A stretch of 10,266 nt of DNA from SIO4C1 sp039180385 (GCA_039180385.1 JBCDDJ010000226.1:1-10266), one strand, 5' to 3'; shown: positions 1 to 7,613, counted from the first letter of the stretch. Notes: generated by a model from the sequence alone, not told the origin. Program-made: numbers and translations.

Positions 1-1
1 T

Positions 2-172
2 GCCACCTTCCAAAAGTCGATGTTTTGCGTGACCAATGCGGCGGTCGCAGGGCTGATGCCCCACCCAGCGGATACGACCGACCCACAAGAGCAGATAGAA
101 AATCAAAAATACCTGGAAGGTTGGATGGACAAGCTGCTAACATCTCGCCTGGATGTGGTGCAAACAGCTTAA
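2..172 (+). CDS. C-terminal fragment of an unrecognised protein
   Basis: This frame is open from the left edge for 56 codons and ends at TAA 170-172. The peptide has a balanced mix of residues, including FCVTNAAVAGLMPHPAD and an acidic, leucine-containing tail (YLEGWMDKLLTSRLDVV). That looks more like real protein than the overlapping frame to 219, which is dominated by Arg, Gly, Pro and Asp. I do not recognise a family. MPHP recalls the end of glutamine amidotransferases such as PurQ, but the catalytic Glu expected after HP is Ala here, so I do not make that call. The gene would start outside the window. It lies 139 nt upstream of the copper ATPase on the same strand. That it is coding at all is inference from composition. 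Confidence 0.4.
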   Translation, partial: ATFQKSMFCVTNAAVAGLMPHPADTTDPQEQIENQKYLEGWMDKLLTSRLDVVQTA

Positions 173-200
173 GAAAAATCTCCTGGCCCACGAGAATGGC

Positions 201-217
201 TTTGACAGGCGGTCAAT
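201..217. promoter_or_regulatory. TTGAC-N5-GTCAA inverted repeat upstream of the copper ATPase
   Basis: TTGAC at 202-206 and GTCAA at 212-216 form an inverted repeat with a 5-base spacer, centred about 100 bp upstream of the ATPase start. The same arms and spacing, with the same TTTGACAG left half, recur at 10033-10047. TTGACA at 202-207 also matches a -35 hexamer, but no convincing -10 follows at 16-18 bp. An operator role is inference from symmetry and recurrence. Confidence 0.35.
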
Positions 218-242
218 GATTTCGACAAGCTGAAAGTTTCGG

Positions 243-272
243 CTGAGCTACGCTGATTAGCGCTAGGCTCAG
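243..272 (+). other. Predicted RNA hairpin in the copper ATPase leader
   Basis: CTGAGC (243-248) pairs with GCTCAG (267-272), TA (249-250) with TA (264-265), and CGCT (251-254) with AGCG (259-262). GATT forms the loop, and single-base bulges lie at C263 and G266. That gives 12 base pairs, mostly GC. No T-run follows directly; the downstream sequence is a mixed pyrimidine tract. It could end the upstream gene inefficiently or be a 5' leader structure of the ATPase gene 40 nt downstream. The function is unknown. Confidence 0.4.
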
Positions 273-311
273 GGTGTGCAGGTCTCTTTCCTCTCTCCGG
301 TTCCCTAATCA

Positions 312-2705
312 ATGCAAATCGCATCTACGCCAGAGTTCTCAATTGCCCAGAGTAATTTATCGTTACCCCCGACAGCCACCGCTGTGCTGAATATCAGCGG
401 TATGAAATGCGCGGGCTGTGTACGCACTGTCGAAAATCGGCTCAATCAGTGTGATGGCGTCAGATCAGCCACCGTCAATCTGGTGACAGAAGTCGCCGCT
501 GTCGAGTATGTGCCCGCGCAGGTAACGCCCGAATTGCTCGCTCAAACCGTCACAGCGGCAGGCTTTCCGACCCAGGCCAGAGACACCACTGCCTTCCAGG
601 CGACCACAACAGATTGGGTCACCCGCAAAGCCGCCGAACAGCGTACTTACGTTAGACAGTTTGCGATCGCAACCCTCCTATTAATCCTGTCCACCATCGG
701 CCATCTTAAACACTTTGGCTGGCTCAACATCCCCATTCTCAGCAGTATCAGCTTCCATGCGGGGCTGGCGACCCTCACCCTGGCCCTGCCCGCCCGTGAA
801 ATTCTCATGGATGGCTGGCAGGGTGCCCGACGCGGTGCCCCCAACATGAACACGCTGGTTAGCCTGGGGGCCCTAAGCGCCTATCTGACCAGTCTGGTGG
901 CGCTGCTGCTGCCCGGTCTGGGGTGGGAGTGCTTTTTTGACGAGCCGGTGATGCTGCTGAGCTTTATCTTGCTCGGGCGCACCTTAGAAGAACGGGCCCG
1001 GTTTCGAGCCGCAAATGCGTTGCGATCGCTGATCAGCCTGCAACCCACCCTGGCCAGGCTGTTACCCACCTCGGAGCCCAGCGAGTCGGCCATCGAGATC
1101 CCAGTCGAACAGGTGCAGGTGGGGGAATGGTTGCAGGTACTCCCCAGCGAAAAAATGCCGGTGGACGGTGTGGTTGAGACCGGCCAAACCACCGTCGATG
1201 AGTCTATGCTAACGGGCGAGTCAATGCCCGCGACAAAGCAGCCGGGGGATATCGTCGCGGCAGGCACCCTCAATCAGTCAGGGGTGATCACCCTAAAGGT
1301 GACCCAAACCGGCGCAGACACCGTGCTCTCCCGCATGATCGCCCTGGTAGAAACCGCCCAAACCCGCAAGGCTCCCATCCAAGGGTTAGCGGATGTGATC
1401 TCTGGCTACTTTACCTATGGCGTCTTAGGGCTAGCGGCGCTGACCTTTTTGTTTTGGTACTTCATTGGCCTGCCGCTGTGGCCCGAGGTGATGCAGCCAG
1501 CCCTGGGTCACCTGCATAGCCATCACCAGATGACCCAGCTGTCTTCAACCTGGCTGGTGAGCCTCAAACTCGCTATCTCAGTGCTGGTGATTGCCTGCCC
1601 CTGCGCCCTGGGGTTAGCCACCCCTACCGCCATTTTGGTCGGTTCCGGCATTGGGGCTGAGCGAGGGCTGCTGATTCGCGGCGGCGACATCTTAGAAGAG
1701 GTCCACCACCTCGACACGGTGGTGTTTGATAAAACCGGCACCCTGACCGCAGGGCACCCCCAGGTCTCTGATTGCATCAGCCTTGGACCAGACAGTTTGG
1801 GGCAAGATTGGTCAGAGACCGACCTGATTCAACTCGCAGCCACAGTCGAGAGCGGTACCCATCACCCGCTGGCAGTGGCGATTCGTCAAGCAGCAGAAAC
1901 CCAAGCTTTACCCCTGCTAAACGCAACTGAGTTTGAAACCAAAGCGGGATTTGGCACCGTCGCTAAGATTGATCATCAATGGGTTCGCCTGGGCAATCAA
2001 ACCTGGCTGACCCAGGCCGGTATTTCCCTAGATGACACAGCCGTCCAAACTGCTCAAACCCTTGCTCAAGCAGGCAAAACCGTTGTTTATGTCGCCATTG
2101 ACAATCAATTAGCCGGTCTCATTGCCGTGATCGATCCGCTTCGGGAGAATGCTCTAGAGACCGTCGAACGACTTCAGCAGATGGGGTTGGCGGTGCATAT
2201 TTTGAGTGGGGACCGAAAGGCGGCAGCGGATGCGATCGCAGCCCAGCTCAACCTCCCCACCGAGCGGGTCCAGGCCGAGGTCACCCCCGAGGGCAAAGTC
2301 AGCGCCGTAGCTCAGCTCCAAACTACAGGCCATCGCGTCGGCTTCGTCGGCGACGGCATCAACGACGCCCCTGCCCTGGCCCAAGCGAATGTTGGCATCG
2401 CCCTCAACTCCGGCACCGAAGCCGCTATGGAAACCGCCGATATTGTGCTGATGCGTGACGCCCTCACCGATGTGGCAGAAGCCCTACACCTCAGCCGCGC
2501 CACATTTTACAAAATTCGTCAAAACCTGGCCTGGGCCTTTACCTACAACTTAGTATGCATTCCCCTGGCGGCGGGGGCCTTGCTGCCCATCGCAGGCATT
2601 TCCCTCAATCCGGGCTTTGCTGGTGGTTTCATGGCCTTTAGCTCAGTCAGTGTCGTCGTGAATTCGCTGCTGCTGCGCTGGCAGTTGCGGAAAGGTCGCG
2701 AATAA
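312..2705 (+). CDS. ctaA: Copper-transporting P1B-type ATPase, CtaA-like
   Basis: ATP-driven Cu(I) pump of 797 residues. An N-terminal heavy-metal-associated domain (about 22-88) carries the metal site GMKCAGC, with Cys33 and Cys36. Eight membrane segments follow (about 113-222, 365-438 and 736-788). The actuator has TGES at 301-304, the membrane copper site is CPC at 429-431, and the phosphorylated Asp473 lies in DKTGT. The nucleotide domain has His518-Pro519, and GDGINDAP spans 680-687. Tyr745-Asn746 and Met774 with Ser777-Ser778 complete the Cu(I)-type signature. Cyanobacteria have two such pumps: CtaA, thought to import copper across the plasma membrane, and PacS, which loads thylakoids. 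The segment FFDEPVMLLSFILLGRTLEE is as I recall it in CtaA and unlike PacS, so CtaA is favoured from memory. The ATG is the first possible start after an in-frame TAA at 306-308; no good Shine-Dalgarno is visible. A short His cluster (400-405) precedes the CPC helix. Confidence 0.93.
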   Translation: MQIASTPEFSIAQSNLSLPPTATAVLNISGMKCAGCVRTVENRLNQCDGVRSATVNLVTEVAAVEYVPAQVTPELLAQTVTAAGFPTQARDTTAFQATTTDWVTRKAAEQRTYVRQFAIATLLLILSTIGHLKHFGWLNIPILSSISFHAGLATLTLALPAREILMDGWQGARRGAPNMNTLVSLGALSAYLTSLVALLLPGLGWECFFDEPVMLLSFILLGRTLEERARFRAANALRSLISLQPTLARLLPTSEPSESAIEIPVEQVQVGEWLQVLPSEKMPVDGVVETGQTTVDESMLTGESMPATKQPGDIVAAGTLNQSGVITLKVTQTGADTVLSRMIALVETAQTRKAPIQGLADVISGYFTYGVLGLAALTFLFWYFIGLPLWPEVMQPALGHLHSHHQMTQLSSTWLVSLKLAISVLVIACPCALGLATPTAILVGSGIGAERGLLIRGGDILEEVHHLDTVVFDKTGTLTAGHPQVSDCISLGPDSLGQDWSETDLIQLAATVESGTHHPLAVAIRQAAETQALPLLNATEFETKAGFGTVAKIDHQWVRLGNQTWLTQAGISLDDTAVQTAQTLAQAGKTVVYVAIDNQLAGLIAVIDPLRENALETVERLQQMGLAVHILSGDRKAAADAIAAQLNLPTERVQAEVTPEGKVSAVAQLQTTGHRVGFVGDGINDAPALAQANVGIALNSGTEAAMETADIVLMRDALTDVAEALHLSRATFYKIRQNLAWAFTYNLVCIPLAAGALLPIAGISLNPGFAGGFMAFSSVSVVVNSLLLRWQLRKGRE

Positions 2706-2709
2706 AAAC

Positions 2710-4023
2710 ATGGTTATTGCCACTGCCAAACGCCCCCAAGACGGTCACCTTCGCGCCATGCGTCAGGACATGATTGGCTATCTAGAAAATCTGTCCCAAC
2801 AGGGCGATTTTCTCAAAATCCCGCTGGGGCTGGGCACGGGCTACTACCTCAACCATCCAGACGACATTCGTGAAGTGCTGGTACGCCGGGCTCAGTTCTT
2901 CCAGAAACCCTTCACGGTCAAATATACGGCTAAGGGGCTGTTTGGTGAGAATCTGTTTACCGCTGACGGGCGGCTGTGGGAAGTCGTGCGACAAACGTTG
3001 CAACCCGCCTTTCATTCTCAGCAAATCAGGGACCACGCCCAGATTATGATCCAGGCGACGACTGAGATGGTGGACCAGTGGCAACCAGGGCAGACCCTGG
3101 ACCTTTGCCAGGCCATGATGGACCTGACCATGGGCATCACCAGCCAGGCTTTTTTTGGCGTAGACCTGCGCGATCATCCAGCCGCTCGGAACATCGTCCG
3201 GTTTATTGAGCTGTTTAACCAGCGGATTTCTGGGCTACCCGTTCCTAGCTGGCTCCCCTTACCTAGCACGCTAGAAATGAAGCGGATGCTGGCTGAAGCC
3301 AATCAGTTTTTCAGTGCCTTGATCGCTGAACGTCGAGCTTCTGCCACAACACACACCGATATTCTATCTATGCTGGTGAGCGCCCAGGCTGGGGATACTA
3401 CCGGACTGCTCACCGAGCGCCAGGTCCAAAACGAAGTGATGAACCTGTTTGCAGCGGGTTACGAAGTGACCGCTAACTCCCTGGCCTTTGCGCTCTATCT
3501 GATTCACCAGCACCCCGCTGTAGAGGCTCGTCTCCGGTCAGAAATGGAGCAGGTGATTGGAGAGCAACTTATCAGGTTTGACGATCTGGCCCAGATGCCC
3601 TATCTGGAATGCGTCTTGAAGGAATCTATGCGGTTGCTGCCGGTCAATACTATCTTTGCTAGACAAAGCACTCAAACGGTCACCTGGACAGATCGCTCAA
3701 TTCCCAAAAATGCGGCCATCCTGATCTCCCCTTGGACGCTGCACCGCCGTGCCGACATTTTCGCCAACCCGCTAACCTTTGATCCTGAACGCTTTGCCAG
3801 CAGCGTCCGCAGTCAGATTCCCAAATTTGCCTATCTGCCCTTCTCCGGTGGCCCTCGCATTTGTATCGGCCAGGCCTTTGCCATGACCCAAATGCGCATT
3901 AACCTGGCGACGATTTTGCAACGCTATCGTTTGTCCACCGCCCCTGGCTATGCGCTTAGGCCCTATTTCAGCTTTAATACACGCCCTAAAGATGGCCTGC
4001 CGATGTTGATTGAGAAGGTCTAG
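2710..4023 (+). CDS. Cytochrome P450 monooxygenase
   Basis: Heme-thiolate monooxygenase of 437 residues, probably soluble: there is no N-terminal membrane anchor and the usual proline-rich start is missing. Motifs appear in family order: I-helix AGYEVTA at 249-255, K-helix ExxR (Glu305, Arg308), PERF at 359-362, and the heme loop FSGGPRICIG at 378-387 with Cys385 as the axial ligand. The I-helix normally reads AGxET(T/S). Here Val253 replaces the conserved Thr that helps deliver protons to bound oxygen, with Thr254 next to it. The substrate cannot be read from the sequence. No ferredoxin, reductase or biosynthetic cluster is adjacent, so electrons presumably come from general cellular ferredoxins. 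The ATG lies 4 nt after the ATPase stop, with GGAAAGG about 14 nt upstream, which suggests co-transcription. Family assignment is certain; subfamily is not. Confidence 0.95.
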   Translation: MVIATAKRPQDGHLRAMRQDMIGYLENLSQQGDFLKIPLGLGTGYYLNHPDDIREVLVRRAQFFQKPFTVKYTAKGLFGENLFTADGRLWEVVRQTLQPAFHSQQIRDHAQIMIQATTEMVDQWQPGQTLDLCQAMMDLTMGITSQAFFGVDLRDHPAARNIVRFIELFNQRISGLPVPSWLPLPSTLEMKRMLAEANQFFSALIAERRASATTHTDILSMLVSAQAGDTTGLLTERQVQNEVMNLFAAGYEVTANSLAFALYLIHQHPAVEARLRSEMEQVIGEQLIRFDDLAQMPYLECVLKESMRLLPVNTIFARQSTQTVTWTDRSIPKNAAILISPWTLHRRADIFANPLTFDPERFASSVRSQIPKFAYLPFSGGPRICIGQAFAMTQMRINLATILQRYRLSTAPGYALRPYFSFNTRPKDGLPMLIEKV

Positions 4024-4132
4024 GCGGACGTGGGGTCGCGGGCGGTAATATCCCCCTGCTTCCCGTGTTCCCTCTCTATCTATCTCCCACTCCCCCTTAC
4101 AATGAGAACCGAAACACTGGGCAGGCAAACCA

Positions 4133-5386
4133 TTGGGTGCATTTCACGGGGTGCGATCGCTAATTCCGAAACTGGACACTCGGGTTTGGATTTTAGCAGC
4201 GGGGCGGTTGCTTTCCCAAATCGGGATTGGGTTTACGCTCTTTTACGCGCCGATCTTTTTTGTAAATCAGGTGGGGCTTTCGGCCACTGCTGTGGGGTTG
4301 GGTCTAGGCTGTCAGTCGCTCTCAGGGCTGGTCGGTCGCTTTTTAGGCGGGTCGATGGCTGACTCAACCCAGTGGGGGCGACGACGCACCTTACTGCTGT
4401 CGGCGGCGATCTCAGTGCTGGCAGATGGGGTCTTTGTGATCACTAATAACTTCACTGTCTTTGTGATTGGTAACTTACTTATGGGGCTAGGGGTAGGGCT
4501 TTACTGGCCTGCGACCGAGGCAGCGGTAGCCGACATCACCCACGCTGACAGTCGCAACGAAGCGTTTGCGACCGTTCGCTTAGCCGATAGCCTGGGGCTG
4601 GGCATGGGGGTCGTGCTGGGCGGGGCGCTGATTGCCGCGACAGGTGCCTACCGCGCCCTATTTGTGATTGATGGGGTGACCTTTGCGCTGTTTTTTGGCA
4701 TCGTGGCAGTTGCGATCGCAGAAACCCTGCCCGACAATGCTACTGCCAGCAACTTTTGGTCAGGCTGGGGAGCAGCCCTGCGCGATCGCACGCTGCTTAT
4801 TTTTGTCGCAGTGAATATTCTTTTCACCACCTACCTGGCCCAGATACAAAGCACGCTGCCGGTTTATCTCAACCGCTTTGGCACCGTCGGTGACACCTCC
4901 GGTTTCCCAGAATCAGTGCTGAGCGGCTTATTTACCTGGCATGTTGCCCTTGCGGCCATTTGCCAACTGCCCATGGCCAGGCTACTAAGAAAAGTCAGCC
5001 AAGCCCGTGCCTTGATCCTCTCTGTAGGATTGTGGGCCACAGGCTTTGTGGGTATCTACGGAGCGGGAACGGCGGAGACTGGGGCTATTGCAGTCTCTGC
5101 AATGGCGCTCGGCATTTTGGCCCTAGCGACCGTGGCCTATACGCCGGTAGCCTCGACCCTGGTGGTACAACTTGCGCCCCAGGATCTGCGAGGGGTTTAT
5201 CTGTCGGTCAACTCCATGTGCTGGGCCATCGGCTATCTAATTGGGCCGCCCCTGGGGGGATGGGCCCTTGATCAGCCTAGTCTGATTGCCCATGGCTTCT
5301 GGCTCGGGTTGGCCATCTGTGCCCTGCCTGGCATGGTGATTTTGCGGATACTCGGCAAGCAAACTCCCAAAAGCCTAACGACGTGA
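4133..5386 (+). CDS. Major facilitator superfamily transporter
   Basis: Polytopic membrane protein of 417 residues, the usual size for a 12-helix secondary transporter. Motif A of the superfamily, the loop between helices 2 and 3, reads GGSMADSTQWGRRRT at 72-86 with Asp77 and the Arg cluster. Two hydrophobic halves (about 17-197 and 220-407) are separated by a short polar stretch. This layout resembles drug-efflux type (DHA1) members, but the substrate cannot be told. The start is uncertain: TTG 4133 has a modest GGCAGG (4120-4125) 7 nt upstream, GTG 4151 is an alternative, and an in-frame TGA at 4103 rules out anything earlier. The gene lies about 109 nt after the P450 on the same strand, so it may be a partner exporter, but that is only positional inference. 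Its last 12 nt overlap the end of hisIE on the other strand. Confidence 0.88.
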   Translation: MGAFHGVRSLIPKLDTRVWILAAGRLLSQIGIGFTLFYAPIFFVNQVGLSATAVGLGLGCQSLSGLVGRFLGGSMADSTQWGRRRTLLLSAAISVLADGVFVITNNFTVFVIGNLLMGLGVGLYWPATEAAVADITHADSRNEAFATVRLADSLGLGMGVVLGGALIAATGAYRALFVIDGVTFALFFGIVAVAIAETLPDNATASNFWSGWGAALRDRTLLIFVAVNILFTTYLAQIQSTLPVYLNRFGTVGDTSGFPESVLSGLFTWHVALAAICQLPMARLLRKVSQARALILSVGLWATGFVGIYGAGTAETGAIAVSAMALGILALATVAYTPVASTLVVQLAPQDLRGVYLSVNSMCWAIGYLIGPPLGGWALDQPSLIAHGFWLGLAICALPGMVILRILGKQTPKSLTT

Positions 5387-6019
5387 CTGCAGCTTCCGAT
5401 AAACGGCTTTGATATCTACATCGTGGTGGGCCAGGGCCACCAGCGTGTGATAGAGCAAATCAGCCACTTCTCCAGCAATCTCGTCCGGTTCGTCGTCTTT
5501 GCAGGCCATGACGACCTCTGCTGCTTCTTCGCCAATTTTTTTGAGAATTTTGTTATCGCCCCCGGCAAAAAGAGTGTTGGTGTAAGAGTCAGGTTTGGGG
5601 TTGGCTTTGCGATCGCAAATCACCCCGTACACCTGCGATAGGGTATCCGCAGGGGGCGGCACAATCCCCCGATCGACCTGATGAAAGCAGCTTCGCTCCC
5701 CCGTATGGCAGGCGATACCGCCCATCTGCTCTACCATCACCAGCAGTGCATCACTGTCACAGTCATAGCGAATCGCTTTGACCTTTTGCAGATGCCCCGA
5801 GGTCGCCCCCTTGTGCCACAGCTCAGACCGCGACCGGCTCCAGTACCAGGTTTCACCCGTTTCCAGGGTTTTTTGTAGCGACTCCCGGTTCATCCAAGCC
5901 ATCATCAGCACCGTGCCATCAAGGTAATCTTGTGCGATCGCAGGCACCAACCCTTGATCGTTATAACGAATGTCATCGACAGGAATCGCATTGGTAAAGG
6001 CGGAAGATATCGTCATCAT
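5375..6019 (-). CDS. hisIE: Bifunctional phosphoribosyl-AMP cyclohydrolase / phosphoribosyl-ATP pyrophosphatase
   Basis: Catalyses steps 2 and 3 of histidine biosynthesis in the cytoplasm: removal of pyrophosphate from phosphoribosyl-ATP, then ring opening of phosphoribosyl-AMP. The cyclohydrolase (HisI) half covers about residues 15-120. It has the metal-binding motif DCDSD at 86-90 and the zinc cysteines Cys104 and Cys111 in ACHTGERSC. The pyrophosphatase (HisE) half covers about 125-214, with the acidic helix motif EEAAEVV at 164-170 and EVADLLYH at 184-191. At 214 residues it has the normal length for a fusion. It starts with two consecutive ATG codons; the upstream one is taken. No Shine-Dalgarno is visible, because the upstream bases are a low-complexity repeat. 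No other histidine genes are near, in keeping with the scattered his genes of cyanobacteria. Confidence 0.97.
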   Translation of the reverse strand: MMTISSAFTNAIPVDDIRYNDQGLVPAIAQDYLDGTVLMMAWMNRESLQKTLETGETWYWSRSRSELWHKGATSGHLQKVKAIRYDCDSDALLVMVEQMGGIACHTGERSCFHQVDRGIVPPPADTLSQVYGVICDRKANPKPDSYTNTLFAGGDNKILKKIGEEAAEVVMACKDDEPDEIAGEVADLLYHTLVALAHHDVDIKAVYRKLQSRR

Positions 6020-6024
6020 GGAAA

Positions 6025-6058
6025 GGCGAAGGGCAAAAGGCGAAGGGCAAAAGGCGAA
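6025..6058. repeat. 14-bp tandem repeat, about 2.4 copies
   Basis: The unit GGCGAAGGGCAAAA occurs at 6025-6038 and 6039-6052, followed by a partial GGCGAA at 6053-6058. The array begins 5 nt upstream of the hisIE start codon, so it forms most of that gene's immediate leader and replaces a recognisable ribosome binding site. Short G/A-rich reiterations of this kind are common between cyanobacterial genes. Copy number could vary between strains. Confidence 0.7.
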
Positions 6059-6140
6059 AGAGTTCTACCTTTTCACTTTCTAATCATTTCATAATGCCGA
6101 TACCATGTGACTGCATGATGGGCTCATGTTTCCAAATCTC

Positions 6141-6180
6141 ATTACCCCATCTCCCCCATCTCCCCCTTCGCCCTACCCCC
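6141..6180. repeat. C/T-rich low-complexity tract
   Basis: Reiterated CCCCATCT and CCCCCTTCGCCCTACC-like runs lie in the hisIE/hemL gap. CCCTTCGCC at 6164-6172 is the exact reverse complement of GGCGAAGGG in the 14-bp repeat (6025-6033 and 6039-6047), so the two patches could pair across about 120 nt. Similar C/T-rich stretches occur at 4056-4098 and 280-306. Confidence 0.5.
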
Positions 6181-6299
6181 AATCGCTACATTCCGTAACA
6201 TCTCTCAACAACAACCAGACCAAGGGATAGGATTAAAAATACTGTGAATTGATCAGGCAATTGTGCCACTGACCCAGACATCAATCGAGGATCTTCAGG

Positions 6300-6305
6300 A
6301 AGGAG
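6300..6305 (+). promoter_or_regulatory. Ribosome binding site of hemL
   Basis: AAGGAG at 6300-6305, within a longer AGGAAGGAG, lies 6 nt before the TTG at 6312. It is the strongest Shine-Dalgarno in the window and decides in favour of the non-ATG start. Confidence 0.8.
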
Positions 6306-6311
6306 CGCGCT

Positions 6312-7613
6312 TTGGTTAGCACCACATCTTTAAAGACGACAAAATCAGCAGAAATTTTTTCAGCAGCCCGCAATCTCATGCCAGGGGGAGTTAGCTCTCC
6401 GGTGCGGGCGTTTAAGTCAGTGGGCGGACAGCCCATTGTCTTTGATCGAGTCAAAGGAGCCTACATCTGGGATGTCGATGAAAACCAATACATCGACTAT
6501 GTCGGCACTTGGGGACCTGCCATCTGCGGCCATGCCCACCCAGAAGTCCTACAAGCCCTCACCGCTGCGTTAGAAAAAGGCACCAGCTTTGGCGCACCCT
6601 GCTACCTCGAAAACGTGCTGGCTGAAATGGTGATTGATGCCGTTCCCAGCATTGAGATGGTGCGCTTTGTCAACTCCGGCACCGAAGCCTGTATGGCCGT
6701 CCTACGGTTGATGCGGGCCTACACCGGGCGAGACAAGGTGATCAAGTTCGAAGGCTGCTACCACGGCCATGCCGACATGTTTTTAGTCAAGGCAGGCTCC
6801 GGGGTCGCTACCCTGGGTTTGCCAGACTCCCCCGGTGTTCCTAAAGCCGCCACTAGCAGTACCCTCAATGCCCCCTACAACGATCTAGAAGCCGTCAAAA
6901 AGCTATTTGCCGACAACCCCGACGAAATCTCAGGCGTCATCCTAGAGCCTGTGGTCGGCAACTCCGGGTTCATCACCCCCGATGCGGGCTTCCTAGAAGG
7001 CCTGCGCGAAATCACCCGTGAGAACGGTGCGCTGCTAGTCTTTGACGAGGTCATGACTGGCTTCCGCATTTCCTATGGCGGTGCCCAGGCCAAATTTGGG
7101 GTTACCCCAGACCTAACCACCCTCGGTAAAATTATCGGCGGTGGCCTACCCGTCGGAGCCTACGGGGGGCGCAAAGAAATTATGGAGATGATCGCCCCAG
7201 CGGGGCCGGTTTATCAAGCCGGTACCTTATCGGGCAACCCCCTCGCCATGACCGCAGGCATCAAGACCCTAGAAATTTTGCGTCGCCCCGGTAGCTATGA
7301 TCAGCTAGAAACGGTCACCAAAAAGCTGATCGATGGACTCCTCACCATTGCCCGTGAAGCAGGCCATACTGTCTGTGGTGGCAACATCAGCGCCATGTTC
7401 GGCATGTTCTTTGCCGCAGGCCCCGTCCACAATTATGATCACGCCAAGACCTCTGACCTCGAGAAGTTTAGCCGCTTTCATCGAGGCATGTTAGAGCACG
7501 GTGTTTATCTTGCCCCGTCACAGTTTGAGGCCGGCTTTACGTCACTGGCCCACACCGACGAGGATATTGAGAATACGCTAGCAGCGGCCCGGACGGTGCT
7601 GAGCGGACTATAA
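6312..7613 (+). CDS. hemL: Glutamate-1-semialdehyde 2,1-aminomutase
   Basis: A pyridoxal-phosphate enzyme that turns glutamate-1-semialdehyde into 5-aminolevulinate, the first committed precursor of chlorophyll, heme and phycobilins in the C5 pathway. The 433 residues match the normal family length. Visible marks are LMPGGVSSPVRAF (22-34), TWGPAICGHAHP (66-77), the cofactor-contacting NSGTEA (121-126), CYHGHAD (149-155), FDEVMTGFR (244-252) with Asp245 for the pyridine nitrogen, and the Schiff-base lysine Lys273 in TLGKIIGGGLPVGAYGG. The start is TTG, supported by the ribosome binding site 6 nt upstream and by how closely the N-terminus (MVSTTSLKTTKSAEIF) fits cyanobacterial relatives. The HEAT-repeat gene follows with no spacing. 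Identification is secure. Confidence 0.98.
   Translation: MVSTTSLKTTKSAEIFSAARNLMPGGVSSPVRAFKSVGGQPIVFDRVKGAYIWDVDENQYIDYVGTWGPAICGHAHPEVLQALTAALEKGTSFGAPCYLENVLAEMVIDAVPSIEMVRFVNSGTEACMAVLRLMRAYTGRDKVIKFEGCYHGHADMFLVKAGSGVATLGLPDSPGVPKAATSSTLNAPYNDLEAVKKLFADNPDEISGVILEPVVGNSGFITPDAGFLEGLREITRENGALLVFDEVMTGFRISYGGAQAKFGVTPDLTTLGKIIGGGLPVGAYGGRKEIMEMIAPAGPVYQAGTLSGNPLAMTAGIKTLEILRRPGSYDQLETVTKKLIDGLLTIAREAGHTVCGGNISAMFGMFFAAGPVHNYDHAKTSDLEKFSRFHRGMLEHGVYLAPSQFEAGFTSLAHTDEDIENTLAAARTVLSGL

Noticed and set aside
2..172. Possible PurQ-type glutamine amidotransferase end (MPHP)
   Set aside because: The Glu expected two residues after the catalytic His is Ala, and the remaining tail does not fit the family.
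25..219. Open frame of 64 codons at the left edge
   Set aside because: Its translation is dominated by Arg, Gly, Pro and Asp with no recognisable pattern. The overlapping frame ending at 172 looks more like protein.
881..1273. 130-codon minus-strand frame inside the copper ATPase
   Set aside because: It is the antisense of well-conserved ATPase coding sequence and has a Ser/Thr/Arg-rich composition typical of shadow frames.
2782..3177. 131-codon minus-strand frame inside the P450 gene
   Set aside because: It lies wholly antisense to conserved P450 sequence and shows no domain of its own.
4030..4362. 110-codon frame overlapping the start of the transporter
   Set aside because: It overlaps the transporter in another frame, has no family features, and looks like a shadow of that gene plus its leader.
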